Made by a program: the position numbers and the translations under genes | Notes under the pieces: generated by a model | The model's input: the letters and a program-made list of their open reading frames with translations, nothing else | Databases searched by the model: none | What the model was told of the DNA's origin: nothing | From: Rhabdophis nuchalis | Taxonomy: Eukaryota; Chordata; Lepidosauria; Squamata; Natricidae | NCBI GenBank assembly: GCA_039707465.1 | Contig: CM077645.1 | Span: 144,639,503 to 144,703,502, forward strand | Reading direction: 5' to 3' | DNA: 64,000 bases | In this document: piece by piece, positions 28,001 through 32,365 of the stretch | How the letters are laid out: every line of letters begins with the position of its first letter | Position numbering within the stretch: the first letter of the stretch is position 1

Positions 28001-30687
28001 AATTAAGTACCAAGTAAGCCAAACTACAACCTGGAGAATATTACTAGATGAACAGCGGTAAAGACTACATTCTATCATCTAATCTCCTATACTGAGAATA
28101 AGACTTGGCACATCCACAGCTCAAATGCTATCATTTAATAGTAAACTTCTTAATAACCCAAGAAAAGGGATTTGCATTGTCCTCACATATGCCCTATATT
28201 ATCCTAATTGTTTAAATATATATATACATTTCTAACAAAAAGCCAAAAATCTTGTGAATTTTGACTAACTTGAAATGTTATTTTTCTTTTGAGAGACATC
28301 TGTTATTGCATAACATTATGCAATTTGAGAATTTGAGTATGAGTTACTACTGCATGTGTTCATTCCTTGCCTTATTTAAAAAAAACGTATTTTGAGCAAA
28401 TGGAATTTGGCGGTTGTTTGCTGTCAAATATCTGTTGTTTTAAGATAATCCTTATATATACAAAACAAGAAAATCCAGTTTGATTCCATCACGCCTCCTT
28501 AGAGAAATAATGGAGTGGGGGTCACTGTTAACAGACTCTTCTTTTTATGCCCATGTGGAATATAAAGTGGTTTCAGATACTTACTATAAAAATATAGTAA
28601 AAGAATCTCTATTAAAGGTGGCAAATCAATACAATACGTGTAAAGAATAGAATGTGAGAACAGAAATAAAATTATTGCAACGTGAGCTCTTTTGCAAGGA
28701 TTTACCTCATTTATACCCATTGCTGCAGCTTCTGACTTTTGTTTAGCTGCAGCTTCTGACTTTTGTTTAGCCTATGTCTGAAAAACCAAAGTTTTGCATG
28801 CACTTTGAAAACTTTTTCTCACACTATTAGAAGCACCTGCTCTGCTGCATATACTACATTCATGTAAATAAAAAACCTATACATGCTGTTAAAACGTGAA
28901 TAATAAGGTTTTTGCGGGTCCTTACATCCTTAGTATTCAATTTTCTCAAGTCTAGACATTCCACTTTTGTGATCTTTGCTTCCTCCAATCCAGACTTACA
29001 TAAACATATCCAGGAAAAGTTTTGTGTTGCTTGGATGCATACTGTAACCCAGGAGAGTATCGTTGATTGTGGCAGGGAAAAATTCAATAAATGAATAAAT
29101 TAGTGTGTGGGAGGCAGATTCATGCAGAGGTCTGGATCATGCAAGTATTATTCCTCCTCACTTATATTACGCTTTCAATTCATTTCAGCCTCTCAGAGAA
29201 TTCTTGTATATAAAGTAGATTCTTCAACATGGTATCCTCTAGATCAGTGATGGCAAACCTTTTTTGGCTTGCGTGCCCAAAGCGGGGGGAACGAAGGGGG
29301 GGGTGTCGTGTGTGGGCCACACATGCGTGCGCTTTCCCCCTCTGGTTTGCTCGTAGGAAGCTTCCGGAGAGTGAAAAACGGTCTCAAAAGAAGGCTGAAT
29401 TCAGCTGGACATGCACGCTGGAGCTGACAGGGCAATGCCTTGTGTGCCCTAACAAATGGCTCCGCGTGCCACCTGTGGCACCCGTGCTATAGGTTCACCA
29501 TCATGGCTCTAGATGGTACCCTCCAGCATGTGCATCCACTTGTTTATGAAGCCAATTGTACAGTAATATTGTTTATAAGATCCCCTGAGCCTTATTCAAT
29601 AATAATAACAACAAAGAAATAATGAAGAGAAAGATGGTAAATGTCTACCCAGGTCTGCAACATAAATTCACCCCAAGAATCGGGTTTGACCTGAGAGCAA
29701 TTCACTTTCCTACATGCCAGTCTACAATCCTAAACTCTTAGGATGGTAAAATTGTCATAAAGTGTAGATGAAGTTAAAACCTATACATGCTGTTAAAACG
29801 TGAATAATAAGGTTTTTGCGGGTCCTTATTATTATACATTAGGCATATTTTTTATAGCCAAATATAAAACAAAGTCATCTGAAGTCCATCACCCACTTGG
29901 GATTAAATAAGATTGACTTGTTTTAAAGTATGTGTGACCCTGTATTTAAGATCACCAAGGGTTCAACATTAAAATCTATACAGCTAAGAAATGTTTGGTT
30001 TAGGATTTACAGCTTGCATTTCCTCCACAAAAAGCTTCTTTAATAATAATTGTAATAAAAGCTCTTACAAATCTGAGTATTTATTTATGGAAGTGAAACA
30101 CTACAGAACATAAAAGTGGGGACTTTCGAAAGTGGGGAGAGAGAATCAGCAAAAGGCATCAACAGCCTGTTCATTTCCTAATCGGGTCGCACTTTTTTTT
30201 CTTTAAAAATGAATTAAAGGAACACCTTTTAGCTTTAGGCTAAAAATAACAGAGGCCATTCACACCCTTTTCGACTTATTCAAGTAAACCCAAACCATTC
30301 CAGAAACCATTTTTGGAAGGCTGCATCTTGAAACCGATACTCACCCCATAGGATTGTGGGCAGAATTAAAACACACAGAATAAGCAGGCATCTAATACGG
30401 TAACACAGGCTGGGAAGGGGTGGGGATGAGAAGCGGGAAAAGGAACCAGGGCTTTAAAAATATCTGCCAACAGGACCGCAAAATGACATCTTTTCTTACC
30501 AGCCTCCCCTTTTCCCTCCCCCAAGTCCCCAACTCTGCAATCATCTCGACTAGATTCTCACCACCACGTGAGCCCCGGACAACGACAGCGGTTTGGGATG
30601 GTTGAGCGGCGACACTAAGTAGAGCAGCAGCAGAAAGGCCACAACGAGAGCAACCCCCGTGGCCACCAGCAGAACCGCACCCGGCAT
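111..30687 (-). CDS. KDSR: 3-ketodihydrosphingosine reductase (partial, 9 exons, last exon off the left edge)
   Basis: This enzyme reduces 3-ketodihydrosphingosine to dihydrosphingosine with NADPH, the second step of de novo sphingolipid synthesis, on the cytosolic face of the ER. The exons, in transcript order, are 30562-30687, 20743-20832, 18279-18335, 9437-9502, 9239-9334, 7498-7689, 5703-5786, 588-671 and 111-212. They join to 299 codons without a stop. Residues 1-30 contain a hydrophobic ER anchor. The short-chain dehydrogenase fold follows: cofactor motif TGGSSGIG (44-51), NCAG (126-129), VSSQAG with the catalytic Ser (about 178-179), YSATK with catalytic Tyr192 and Lys196, and PDTDTPGF in exon 7. 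The human protein has 332 residues, so about 33 C-terminal residues lie beyond position 1. The N-terminus is six residues longer than in human. Every visible intron is phase 0. An in-frame Met at 30819 was not used because the family start is at the membrane anchor. Confidence 0.96.
213..587. other. KDSR intron 8
   Basis: This is a 375-bp intron. The only distinct feature is a run of about 14 C near 518-533. No repeat was recognised. Confidence 0.8.
588..671 (-). CDS. KDSR: KDSR exon 8
   Basis: This 28-codon exon encodes [20 protein letters not shown] and continues to KIIVKDAV. The acceptor is TTTAAG, an uncommon AAG-type 3' site, and the donor is GTAAGT. Confidence 0.95.
672..1900. other. 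KDSR intron 7, left part: AT-rich, no gene
   Basis: This AT-rich sequence has no coding signal. The stretch 960-1600 has the look of an old antisense LINE tail, but I cannot assign a family. Confidence 0.4.
1903..2058. repeat. (GTAG)n/(AG)n compound microsatellite
   Basis: About 50 bp of GTAG repeats is followed by about 65 bp of AG repeats and then GTAG again. This is the expanded internal satellite of the surrounding MITE, reverse-complementary to the CTAC/CT tracts in the other two copies. Confidence 0.95.
2346..2445. repeat. perfect palindrome, 48-bp arms, 4-bp spacer
   Basis: The left arm (2346-2393) and right arm (2398-2445) are exact reverse complements around AGCG. The related MITE copies at 4.8 kb and 60.9 kb have this segment once only, so it is an inverted duplication private to this copy. 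Confidence 0.95.
3240..3660. repeat. diverged MITE-body fragment split by a hAT MITE
   Basis: Segments such as gcttgcaaag and aaaaacggggca resemble the body of the mariner-type MITE. The block is interrupted at 3374-3559 by a younger hAT element. Confidence 0.4.
3374..3559. mobile_element. hAT MITE, 186 bp
   Basis: It starts CAGGGGTCTCAAACTC and ends GAGACCTCTG, giving inverted termini. Exact 8-bp target duplications TTGTAGAG lie at 3366-3373 and 3560-3567, which is diagnostic of the hAT superfamily. Confidence 0.9.
3668..3776 (+). repeat. fragment of the GACTTACAA inverted-repeat family (right end)
   Basis: It contains caaaactcacttaa, cttagcaac and tcaaggactacctac, the right-hand part of the roughly 370-bp dispersed repeat described at 26691-27074. 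Confidence 0.7.
3777..4609. other. unassigned intron sequence with an (ATT)n microsatellite
   Basis: An uninterrupted ATT/TTA trinucleotide tract of about 80 bp lies at 3940-4020. The rest has no recognised repeat or coding signal. Confidence 0.7.
4610..5479 (+). mobile_element. mariner-type MITE, complete copy with CTAC/CT satellites
   Basis: The left terminus ccgtatttttcggagtataa and the right terminus (reverse complement ccatagtttcggagtataa) are inverted repeats flanked by TA (4608-4609 and 5480-5481), as for Tc1/mariner elements. The 870-bp body codes for nothing convincing. It contains degenerate GC-rich units around gcctc..ggctatgcatgc and, at 5160-5403, CTAC and CT repeats. Confidence 0.85.
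5160..5403. repeat. (CTAC)n/(CT)n imperfect microsatellite
   Basis: Alternating blocks of CTAC and CT repeats lie inside the mariner-type MITE. Runs of ctactgtatttctctctc recur, so part of it is a higher-order tandem repeat of about 70-80 bp. Confidence 0.9.
5703..5786 (-). CDS. KDSR: KDSR exon 7 (PDTDTPGF loop)
   Basis: This 28-codon exon encodes [20 protein letters not shown] and continues to ESQNK. It runs from acceptor CAATAG to donor GTAACT, which is weaker than consensus. Confidence 0.95.
6240..6607 (-). mobile_element. hAT nonautonomous element (OposCharlie-like termini)
   Basis: The left end ccatgatggcgaacctatgg and the right end ggttagccatcactg form the inverted termini of a CAGTGRTGGCRAACC-type hAT element. 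It is the same family as 29245-29506, in opposite orientation. No target duplication is visible here. The family name is tentative. Confidence 0.75.
7220..7440 (+). mobile_element. tRNA-derived SINE (Sauria/Squam-like)
   Basis: The head ggggcagtggttagaatg and the B-box-like gttcgattc come from a tRNA. The tail ends gctattgctat. Sister copies are at 16718, 52746 and 55657. It lies in KDSR intron 6. Confidence 0.75.
7498..7689 (-). CDS. KDSR: KDSR exon 6 (catalytic Ser, Tyr, Lys)
   Basis: This 64-codon exon is the largest of the gene. It contains [25 protein letters not shown] with the catalytic Ser, and [14 protein letters not shown] with the catalytic YxxxK. The acceptor is CTACAG and the donor is GTATGA. 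Confidence 0.97.
8378..9052 (+). mobile_element. hAT MITE carrying a nested hAT fragment
   Basis: It starts caggtgtgtccaatcttttg, and its right end (ccacaggccac to atatacct) is flanked by exact 8-bp duplications CTTTATAT (8370-8377 and 9053-9060). A second hAT-type left end (cagggg tccc) begins at 8465, so the outer element was later interrupted. Confidence 0.75.
8465..8740 (+). mobile_element. nested hAT left-end fragment
   Basis: The start caggggtcccccaacctcgg matches the termini of the 25402-25720 element. No matching right end was found. The right limit is approximate. Confidence 0.5.
9239..9334 (-). CDS. KDSR: KDSR exon 5 (NCAG motif)
   Basis: This 32-codon exon encodes [20 protein letters not shown] and continues to SRFE, between TTTTAG and GTAAGT. 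The NCAG motif is the SDR NAG-type structural motif. Confidence 0.95.
9437..9502 (-). CDS. KDSR: KDSR exon 4
   Basis: This 22-codon exon encodes [20 protein letters not shown] plus KQ, between acceptor TATAG and donor GTAAGG. The DVS segment is the conserved Asp region at the adenine pocket. It is separated from exon 5 by only 102 bp. Confidence 0.94.
9790..9866 (-). mobile_element. CR1 LINE 3' end, antisense fragment
   Basis: The sequence ggaagagaccttggaggtct followed by tctagttcaaccccctgctc is the reverse complement of a CR1-type 3' end, as also seen in sense at 38560-38610. Confidence 0.6.
9868..10490 (+). mobile_element. CR1 LINE ORF2 3' remnant
   Basis: Short frames read as CR1 C-terminal reverse transcriptase (for example VRPTWNTA and [13 protein letters not shown]), with many breaks. 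It is parallel to 37850-38480. It is interrupted at 10210-10263 by an L2 tail. Confidence 0.65.
10210..10263 (+). mobile_element. short L2 3' tail insertion
   Basis: This 54-bp piece contains ccctgggtcc, agaagggcgggatataaatt and an AAAT tail, and splits the CR1 remnant. ATGA flanks both sides (10206-10209 and 10264-10267). Confidence 0.6.
10485..10652 (-). mobile_element. tRNA-type SINE fragment (third SINE family), antisense
   Basis: Read on the minus strand it follows the same order as 53772-54058 and 20095-20262: gtgcttgcctagagac, then ggatgcaagctagctggatg, then ccttcagcccaaac. Confidence 0.6.
10855..14124 (-). CDS. L2 LINE ORF2: apurinic-type endonuclease and reverse transcriptase
   Basis: This is an uninterrupted 1089-codon frame. 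The first 150 residues are basic and of unknown role. An exonuclease-endonuclease-phosphatase domain spans about 154-368, with NARS (Asn159), AETW (Glu186), GDFN (Asp292/Asn294) and SDH (Asp359/His360). The reverse transcriptase follows, with [11 protein letters not shown] near 719-729, [13 protein letters not shown] near 775-787 and the catalytic YADD at 808-811. The C-terminal region ends [11 protein letters not shown], typical of L2. All catalytic residues are present, so target-primed reverse transcription is possible in principle. The N-terminal Met may not be the true start. A separate ORF1 was not found. Confidence 0.9.
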   Translation of the reverse strand: MYSRASLLSLRESPLSQVWPLELSRAHLDDGIVNPKRWAKRGLRGFLVSNLCKLSFLGGSREGVRYRQMEMETAISSKGQDSSRRREAEGERQGDTRVVPQEGIPIQRVVGRGRTEGRQFSSSRLVARSRWLKTVGCHNPRRLGGQGIQSQGLRLMFCNARSVVNKAPLISDLVSEGEPDLVGIAETWLGHEGGHPLVEMCPPGYRAFHQPRALGRGGGVAVIIKEGLEPRETIVPQTSGCESLCMKWGLGRQLGLLAVYLAPRYVAAALPELLEVIATVAVETPRLIVMGDFNLPSLGESSAVAREFMASMTAMDLTQVIQGPTHEGGHTPDLIFVSGQWKSDLGTGDIDIIPLSWSDHSLLRLDFPTAAPLRGEAEPELPIWYRPRRLMDPDGFQTALGPFPVSLTRAPIEDLTAAWNSAAVGALDRVAPLRPLSRRRTTLAPWFTEGLRVMKRRKRCLERRWRASRSESDRTQVRAHLRTYIVALRVAKRHHCATLIASAENRPAALFRVTRSLLQQREREAPLQGRAEEFVIFLQEKTAQIQSELATIHGPVGCHEGDLVWEEFDPVTSEDMDRLRGRLRATTCSLDPCPSWLVLASWEVTRGWLQEVINASLSEGSLPASLKEAMVRPLLKKPSLDPALLNNYRPVSNLPFLAKVVESVVAQQFPRHLEEVDYLDPRQSGFRPGHSTETALVALVDDLWRARDGGCSSILVLLDLSAAFDTIDHGILLHRLGGLGVGGTVLRWFSSYLSGRSQFVRAGEQRSTPRPLTCGVPQGSVLSPLLFNAYMKPLGEIIRGFGVEYHLYADDTQLYISTPNHPNDAVAVMCQCLEAVRIWMGSNGLRLNPTKTEWLWFPAARFNQLSPTLAIGGEHLAPVDGARNLGVLLDTRLSMEEQVTAVARRAFYQVCLVRQLRPLLDRDALRTVTHALVTSRLDYCNSLYMGLPLRCTRRLQLVQNAAARAIMGTSRFAHVTPLLRELHWLPVVFRVRFKVLVIIFKALHGSGPSYLRDRILPHTSSRPIRSHREGLLRVPSTRLCQRATPRGRALSVAGPALWNDLPPDIRTTTDLRSFRVKLKTHLFRLAGLE
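14370..15285 (-). promoter_or_regulatory. CpG-rich 5' region of the L2 LINE (candidate internal promoter)
   Basis: The GC content is far higher than in the surrounding intron. Two copies of CCGCCATCTTC (14858-14868 and 15259-15269) read GAAGATGGCGG on the element's sense strand, a YY1-type site. One lies at the inferred 5' end, where human L1 also carries a YY1 site. Long frames here on either strand are products of base composition. Confidence 0.5.
15462..15568. mobile_element. hAT palindromic MITE, 107 bp
   Basis: The termini cagggatgtccaaacttggg and its reverse complement bracket the 107-bp element. Exact 8-bp duplications CATTAAGG lie at 15454-15461 and 15569-15576. Confidence 0.9.
15855..15984. 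mobile_element. hAT palindromic MITE, 130 bp
   Basis: The termini cagtgtttctcaaccttggc and its reverse complement bracket the element. The flanks GTCTAAGC (15847-15854) and GTCTAAAC (15985-15992) match at 7 of 8 bases. Confidence 0.88.
16201..16442 (-). mobile_element. L2 LINE 3' fragment, antisense
   Basis: It contains ttgaccgctccctctcccc, ggagcggtgcacag and cctaggccggccaagcagaa. This is the L2 3' UTR and the last codons (…LAGL) in the same orientation as the full-length copy. Confidence 0.75.
16718..16862 (+). mobile_element. tRNA-derived SINE (Sauria/Squam-like), internally deleted
   Basis: The head cactgtggcgcagtggttag and the tail agtggtatataaatctaagt match the copy at 7220, but the middle is shortened. 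Confidence 0.7.
16863..18278. other. KDSR intron 3, right end: mostly unassigned
   Basis: No gene is present. A fragment with ggcccgcaggccatatccgg at about 17260-17420 looks like a hAT-type MITE end followed by GGT/GGC-rich sequence. The rest is AT-rich and unrecognised. Confidence 0.5.
18279..18335 (-). CDS. KDSR: KDSR exon 3
   Basis: This short 19-codon exon encodes [19 protein letters not shown], flanked by TTCCAG and GTAAGT. It was found by continuing the KDSR protein, because it is too short to stand out as an open frame. Confidence 0.94.
19018..19277 (+). repeat. dispersed squamate repeat (accggttctgtgggcgtggc type)
   Basis: A recognisable repeat: accggttctgtgggcgtggc at the start, twice-occurring 'tgcaaaatc(t/c)ccatt', then ggggcggagccagtcagagg and ggttctccagaactggtcag near the end. 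The start and end carry related ggttct motifs. The class is unknown to me. Confidence 0.55.
19631..19667. repeat. 17-bp perfect inverted repeat (hairpin)
   Basis: The arms 19631-19647 (tgcattatatattaaaa) and 19651-19667 are exact reverse complements around GGT. It is AT-rich, in KDSR intron 2. No element was recognised around it. Confidence 0.85.
20095..20262 (+). mobile_element. tRNA-type SINE fragment (third SINE family)
   Basis: The order gtgctagtcccatcctaggc, ccagtcactctcttagccca, ggcaggataaaaatctaata matches the family at 53772. The tRNA-like head is missing. Confidence 0.7.
20346..20420 (+). mobile_element. hAT-like left-end fragment
   Basis: It starts tcagggatgtcagattatat and then tggtccgcagggcc, resembling hAT MITE termini. 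No right end is seen. Confidence 0.35.
20743..20832 (-). CDS. KDSR: KDSR exon 2 (NADPH-binding motif)
   Basis: This exon has 30 codons between acceptor AG (20833-20834) and donor GTAAGT (20737-20742). It encodes [15 protein letters not shown] and continues to LIARNE. The TGxxxGxG motif binds the cofactor. Intron 1 upstream is 9.7 kb. Confidence 0.96.
21425..21788 (-). repeat. GACTTACAA inverted-repeat family, copy
   Basis: This is the reverse orientation of the repeat at 26691. It begins gaccttgacttacaattgag and ends aaattgaggactacctg, with the same internal motifs (ttgcttgtcagaaggt, atggtgatcacat). Confidence 0.75.
21800..22500 (-). mobile_element. L1 LINE ORF2 C-terminal remnant
   Basis: On the minus strand, 22131-22210 reads like the L1 ORF2 end (CEKHEGTFY, then CEKAKKFW), and 21925-22030 reads [13 protein letters not shown]. 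It is heavily broken. Confidence 0.65.
22690..23500 (-). mobile_element. RTE-like LINE reverse-transcriptase C-terminal remnant
   Basis: The minus strand reads [20 protein letters not shown], then [10 protein letters not shown], then [12 protein letters not shown]. These are the thumb and C-terminal motifs of RTE-type or related endonuclease-reverse transcriptases, with several stops. Confidence 0.6.
23501..25393. other. KDSR intron 1 segment, nothing recognised
   Basis: AT-rich sequence without coding signal, tandem repeat or recognised transposon. Confidence 0.6.
25402..25720. mobile_element. hAT nonautonomous element, 319 bp
   Basis: It starts caggggtccccaacccccgg and ends ggttgggggcccctg. 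The flanks CATTACTT (25394-25401) and CATTACAT (25721-25728) match at 7 of 8. The interior is GC-rich and contains the short (CA)n tract at 25611-25622. Confidence 0.88.
25740..25880 (-). repeat. dispersed repeat shared with 61290-61446
   Basis: It contains ggatccttggtactctccga then ttgcagacatttcattatcc, the reverse complement of ctgcaagaaaacaagcaagc and agagcaccaaggacccc at 61.4 kb. The family was not identified. Confidence 0.55.
26691..27074 (+). repeat. GACTTACAA inverted-repeat family, best copy
   Basis: This 384-bp repeat has inverted ends: tccttgacttacaactg on the left and cataagtcgaggactacc on the right. Internal hallmarks are gtgacccacagccatgtgat and the 'gattcactcaatgaccacgt'-type block. 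It is a MITE-like DNA element. Related copies lie at 3668, 21425, 35666, 47181, 49904 and 58889. Confidence 0.8.
27075..28871. other. KDSR intron 1 segment, no gene
   Basis: AT-rich and unassigned, apart from an exact tandem duplication of 24 bp at 28722-28769 (unit gctgcagcttctgactttt…). Confidence 0.6.
28872..28924. repeat. 53-bp exact direct duplicate, copy 1
   Basis: Identical to 29776-29828 over 53 bp, beginning aaaacctatacatgctgtta and ending gcgggtcctta. The flanks differ. Confidence 0.95.
29245..29506 (+). mobile_element. hAT nonautonomous element, 262 bp (OposCharlie-like termini)
   Basis: It starts cagtgatggcaaacctttt and ends aggttcaccatcatgg. Exact 8-bp duplications CTCTAGAT lie at 29237-29244 and 29507-29514. 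It is the same family as 6240-6607, inverted relative to it. Confidence 0.92.
29776..29828. repeat. 53-bp exact direct duplicate, copy 2
   Basis: The second copy of the sequence at 28872-28924, 904 bp away in the same orientation. Here its 3' end extends into a 10-bp hairpin stem (aataataagg / ccttattatt). Confidence 0.95.
29829..30561. other. KDSR intron 1, 5' end
   Basis: It changes from AT-rich to GC-rich toward exon 1. No repeat or gene was recognised. Confidence 0.6.
30562..30687 (-). CDS. KDSR: KDSR exon 1 (start codon, ER anchor)
   Basis: This exon has 42 codons, from the ATG at 30685-30687 to GTG GTG before the donor GTGAGA (30556-30561). It encodes [20 protein letters not shown] followed by LLYLVSPL, a single hydrophobic anchor, and then the first strand of the Rossmann fold (GAHVV). 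The start has G at -3. It lies inside the CpG-rich promoter block. Confidence 0.95.
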
Positions 30688-31230
30688 CACTGCGCCCCGA
30701 ACGCCAGACTCGACTGAAGCACGTCGCCAAAAGAGCTGGTCTCTTGCCCCACCCGCCGTGTCTTGAAGGTCCCGGTTGACCGAATGACCCGGTTCAGCCA
30801 ACCAAGGCTCCTTTTTCAAGGAAACGAACCCCAGGACGAGGGGGGCGGGAAGAAAACTAGAGCTGTTCTCTCATTGGGAAGGAGACCGAAAGGGGAAGCT
30901 GGTTGGCTGTGTGTGTGTGTGGCGGGAGGGAGGAAATAGGAATGGAGCGCGATGACATATCCGCACGACGATTGGCCGGCCCCTCGAACTTCAAGGAGAG
31001 CGGATGTGTGAAAGGTTGGCGCGCGCGCGGGTGGGAGGGGAGAAGACGGTGGCAGCGGAGGACTCGGCTTATTGTTTTGTGTGCTTGGCTCCCATTCCCG
31101 CCGGCGCCGGTGGTGATGGAGGAGGAGAAGCGGCTGGAGGAACCCGGCGACAGCGGCGCAGCTGATCTTTCTCACTGCAAACAGGGCGACGAAACGACCC
31201 CTCGTTCTTTCTATGACTACAAAAATCATT
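30688..31230 (-). promoter_or_regulatory. KDSR CpG-rich promoter and 5' UTR
   Basis: This GC- and CpG-rich block runs upstream of the KDSR start codon and contrasts with the AT-rich surroundings. On the minus strand it holds CCAAT boxes at 30873-30877 and 30971-30975, and there is a GC box near 30842. There is no clear TATA box, as expected for a housekeeping CpG-island promoter. The transcription start cannot be fixed by eye. Such islands often fire in both directions (see the small plus-strand frame at 31116). Confidence 0.75.
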
Positions 31231-31271
31231 CCTCCAGAACGGGACTAATTCCCAAACTCAAATGCTCTTAG
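31116..31271 (+). CDS. possible small ORF divergent from KDSR
   Basis: This 51-codon frame begins MEEEKRLEEPGD and ends LIPKLKCS. It lies in the CpG island on the strand opposite KDSR, and its start context is moderate (GGTGATGG). The frame stays open another 71 codons upstream. I recognise no domain and no homologue. It may be a chance frame in GC-rich DNA or part of a divergent promoter transcript. Confidence 0.15.
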   Translation: MEEEKRLEEPGDSGAADLSHCKQGDETTPRSFYDYKNHSSRTGLIPKLKCS

Positions 31272-31339
31272 GATCGTTGCCTTAAATAACGCCACAAAAC
31301 ATTTTCCCAAAGGTGCTTTTGTTTTCCTCAGGAAGCAAC

Positions 31340-31425
31340 TGGTTTGTTTTTTCTTTGAAGACTTTTCGCTTCTCATCCAAGAAGCTTTCTCAGCTCTAAC
31401 TGGATAATGGGGAATGGAAGGATTT
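31340..31425 (+). repeat. LINE-type dispersed fragment (cgcttctcatccaagaagc)
   Basis: The motif gacttttcgcttctcatcca followed by agaagctttctcagct is a widely dispersed vertebrate repeat fragment. The source family is not certain. Confidence 0.45.
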
Positions 31426-31441
31426 ATTATTCCTTGCAGAC

Positions 31442-31690
31442 AGCCACATAACAGAGTGAGCTCTTGTTACTTGTCCCAGCTTCTGCAAACCTAGCAGTTC
31501 GAAAGCAGGTAAAAATGCAAGTAGAAAAATAGGGACCACCTTTGGTGGGAAGGTAACAACGTTCCATGCGTCTTCGGCGTTTAGTCATGCCAGCCACATG
31601 ACCACGGAGACATCTTTGGACAGCTCTGGCTCTTTGGCTTTGAAACGGAAATGAACACCGCCCCCTAGTGTCGGGAACGACTAGCACATA
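31442..31690 (+). mobile_element. tRNA-derived SINE, 5'-truncated (second SINE family)
   Basis: It aligns along its length with the copy that follows directly: gtgagctcttgttacttgtc, ggtgggaaggtaacaacg, catgaccacggagacatctt, cgactagcacata. Confidence 0.85.
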
Positions 31691-32031
31691 TATGGCTCAG
31701 TGGCTAAGATGCTGAGCTTGTCAATCAGAAAGGTCAGTTCAGCGGTTTGAATCGCTAATACCGTGTAACAGAGTGAGCTCCCATTACTTGTCCCAGCTTC
31801 TGCCAACCTAGCAGTTTGAAAGCACGTAAAAAATGCAAGTAAAAAAATAGGAACCACCTTTGGTGGGAAGGTAACAGCATTCTGTGCACCTTCGATGTTT
31901 AGTCATGCCGGCCACATGACCACGGATACATCTTCGGACAGCGCTGGCTCTTCAGCTTTGAAACAGAGATGAGCACCGCCCCTTGAACCAGAAATGACTA
32001 GCATACATGTGCAGGGGAACCTTTACCTCAA
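31691..32031 (+). mobile_element. tRNA-derived SINE, near full length (second SINE family)
   Basis: The tRNA-like head ggctcagtggctaagatgct gives the A box and agcggtttgaatcgc a B box. The body matches the upstream truncated copy. The tail is ggggaacctttacctc. It sits head to tail behind the first copy. Confidence 0.85.
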
Positions 32032-32188
32032 CTGAAGTAAGTGACGTATTCACGTGGGATGGGTGCTGATATCTATCTAAAAACATAATCTGGAACTTGT
32101 CTCCTGAAAGTACAGCATACCAAAGTCGTGCTCCTTGGCTAGTATGTAAATTATATTACTGTGGGTGAGTTGTCATGTTCTTGTAAAG

Positions 32189-32365
32189 CAGGCATGTCAA
32201 AAATGTGTGGCCCTGGATAGCTAGTAATGTGACTCCACAAGATCGTAAACCCTTTAAAACAATTTGATTTATATACATTGACTATATTATAAATTTTATA
32301 TGTAGACCGAGACAATTCCTCTACACTCAATTTGGCCCAGGCAAGCCAAAGGCTGGATACCCAAT
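32189..32365 (-). mobile_element. hAT MITE fragment, related to 8378-9052
   Basis: Right part ggcccaggcaagccaaaggc is the reverse complement of the left end at 8378. The left part is caggcatgtc. No target duplication is visible. Confidence 0.55.

Noticed and set aside
30392..30730. A 112-codon minus-strand frame over KDSR exon 1
   Set aside because: It overlaps the true exon in another frame and is a GC-driven shadow.
30688..30819. Upstream in-frame Met that would lengthen KDSR by 44 residues
   Set aside because: The extension is not hydrophobic or family-like. The Met at 30687 directly precedes the ER anchor as in other KDSR proteins.
31691..31780. tRNA-like sequence with A and B boxes
   Set aside because: It is continuous with a SINE body and is mutated in the B box, so it is a SINE head and not a tRNA gene. 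The same holds for 7220, 16718 and 55657.
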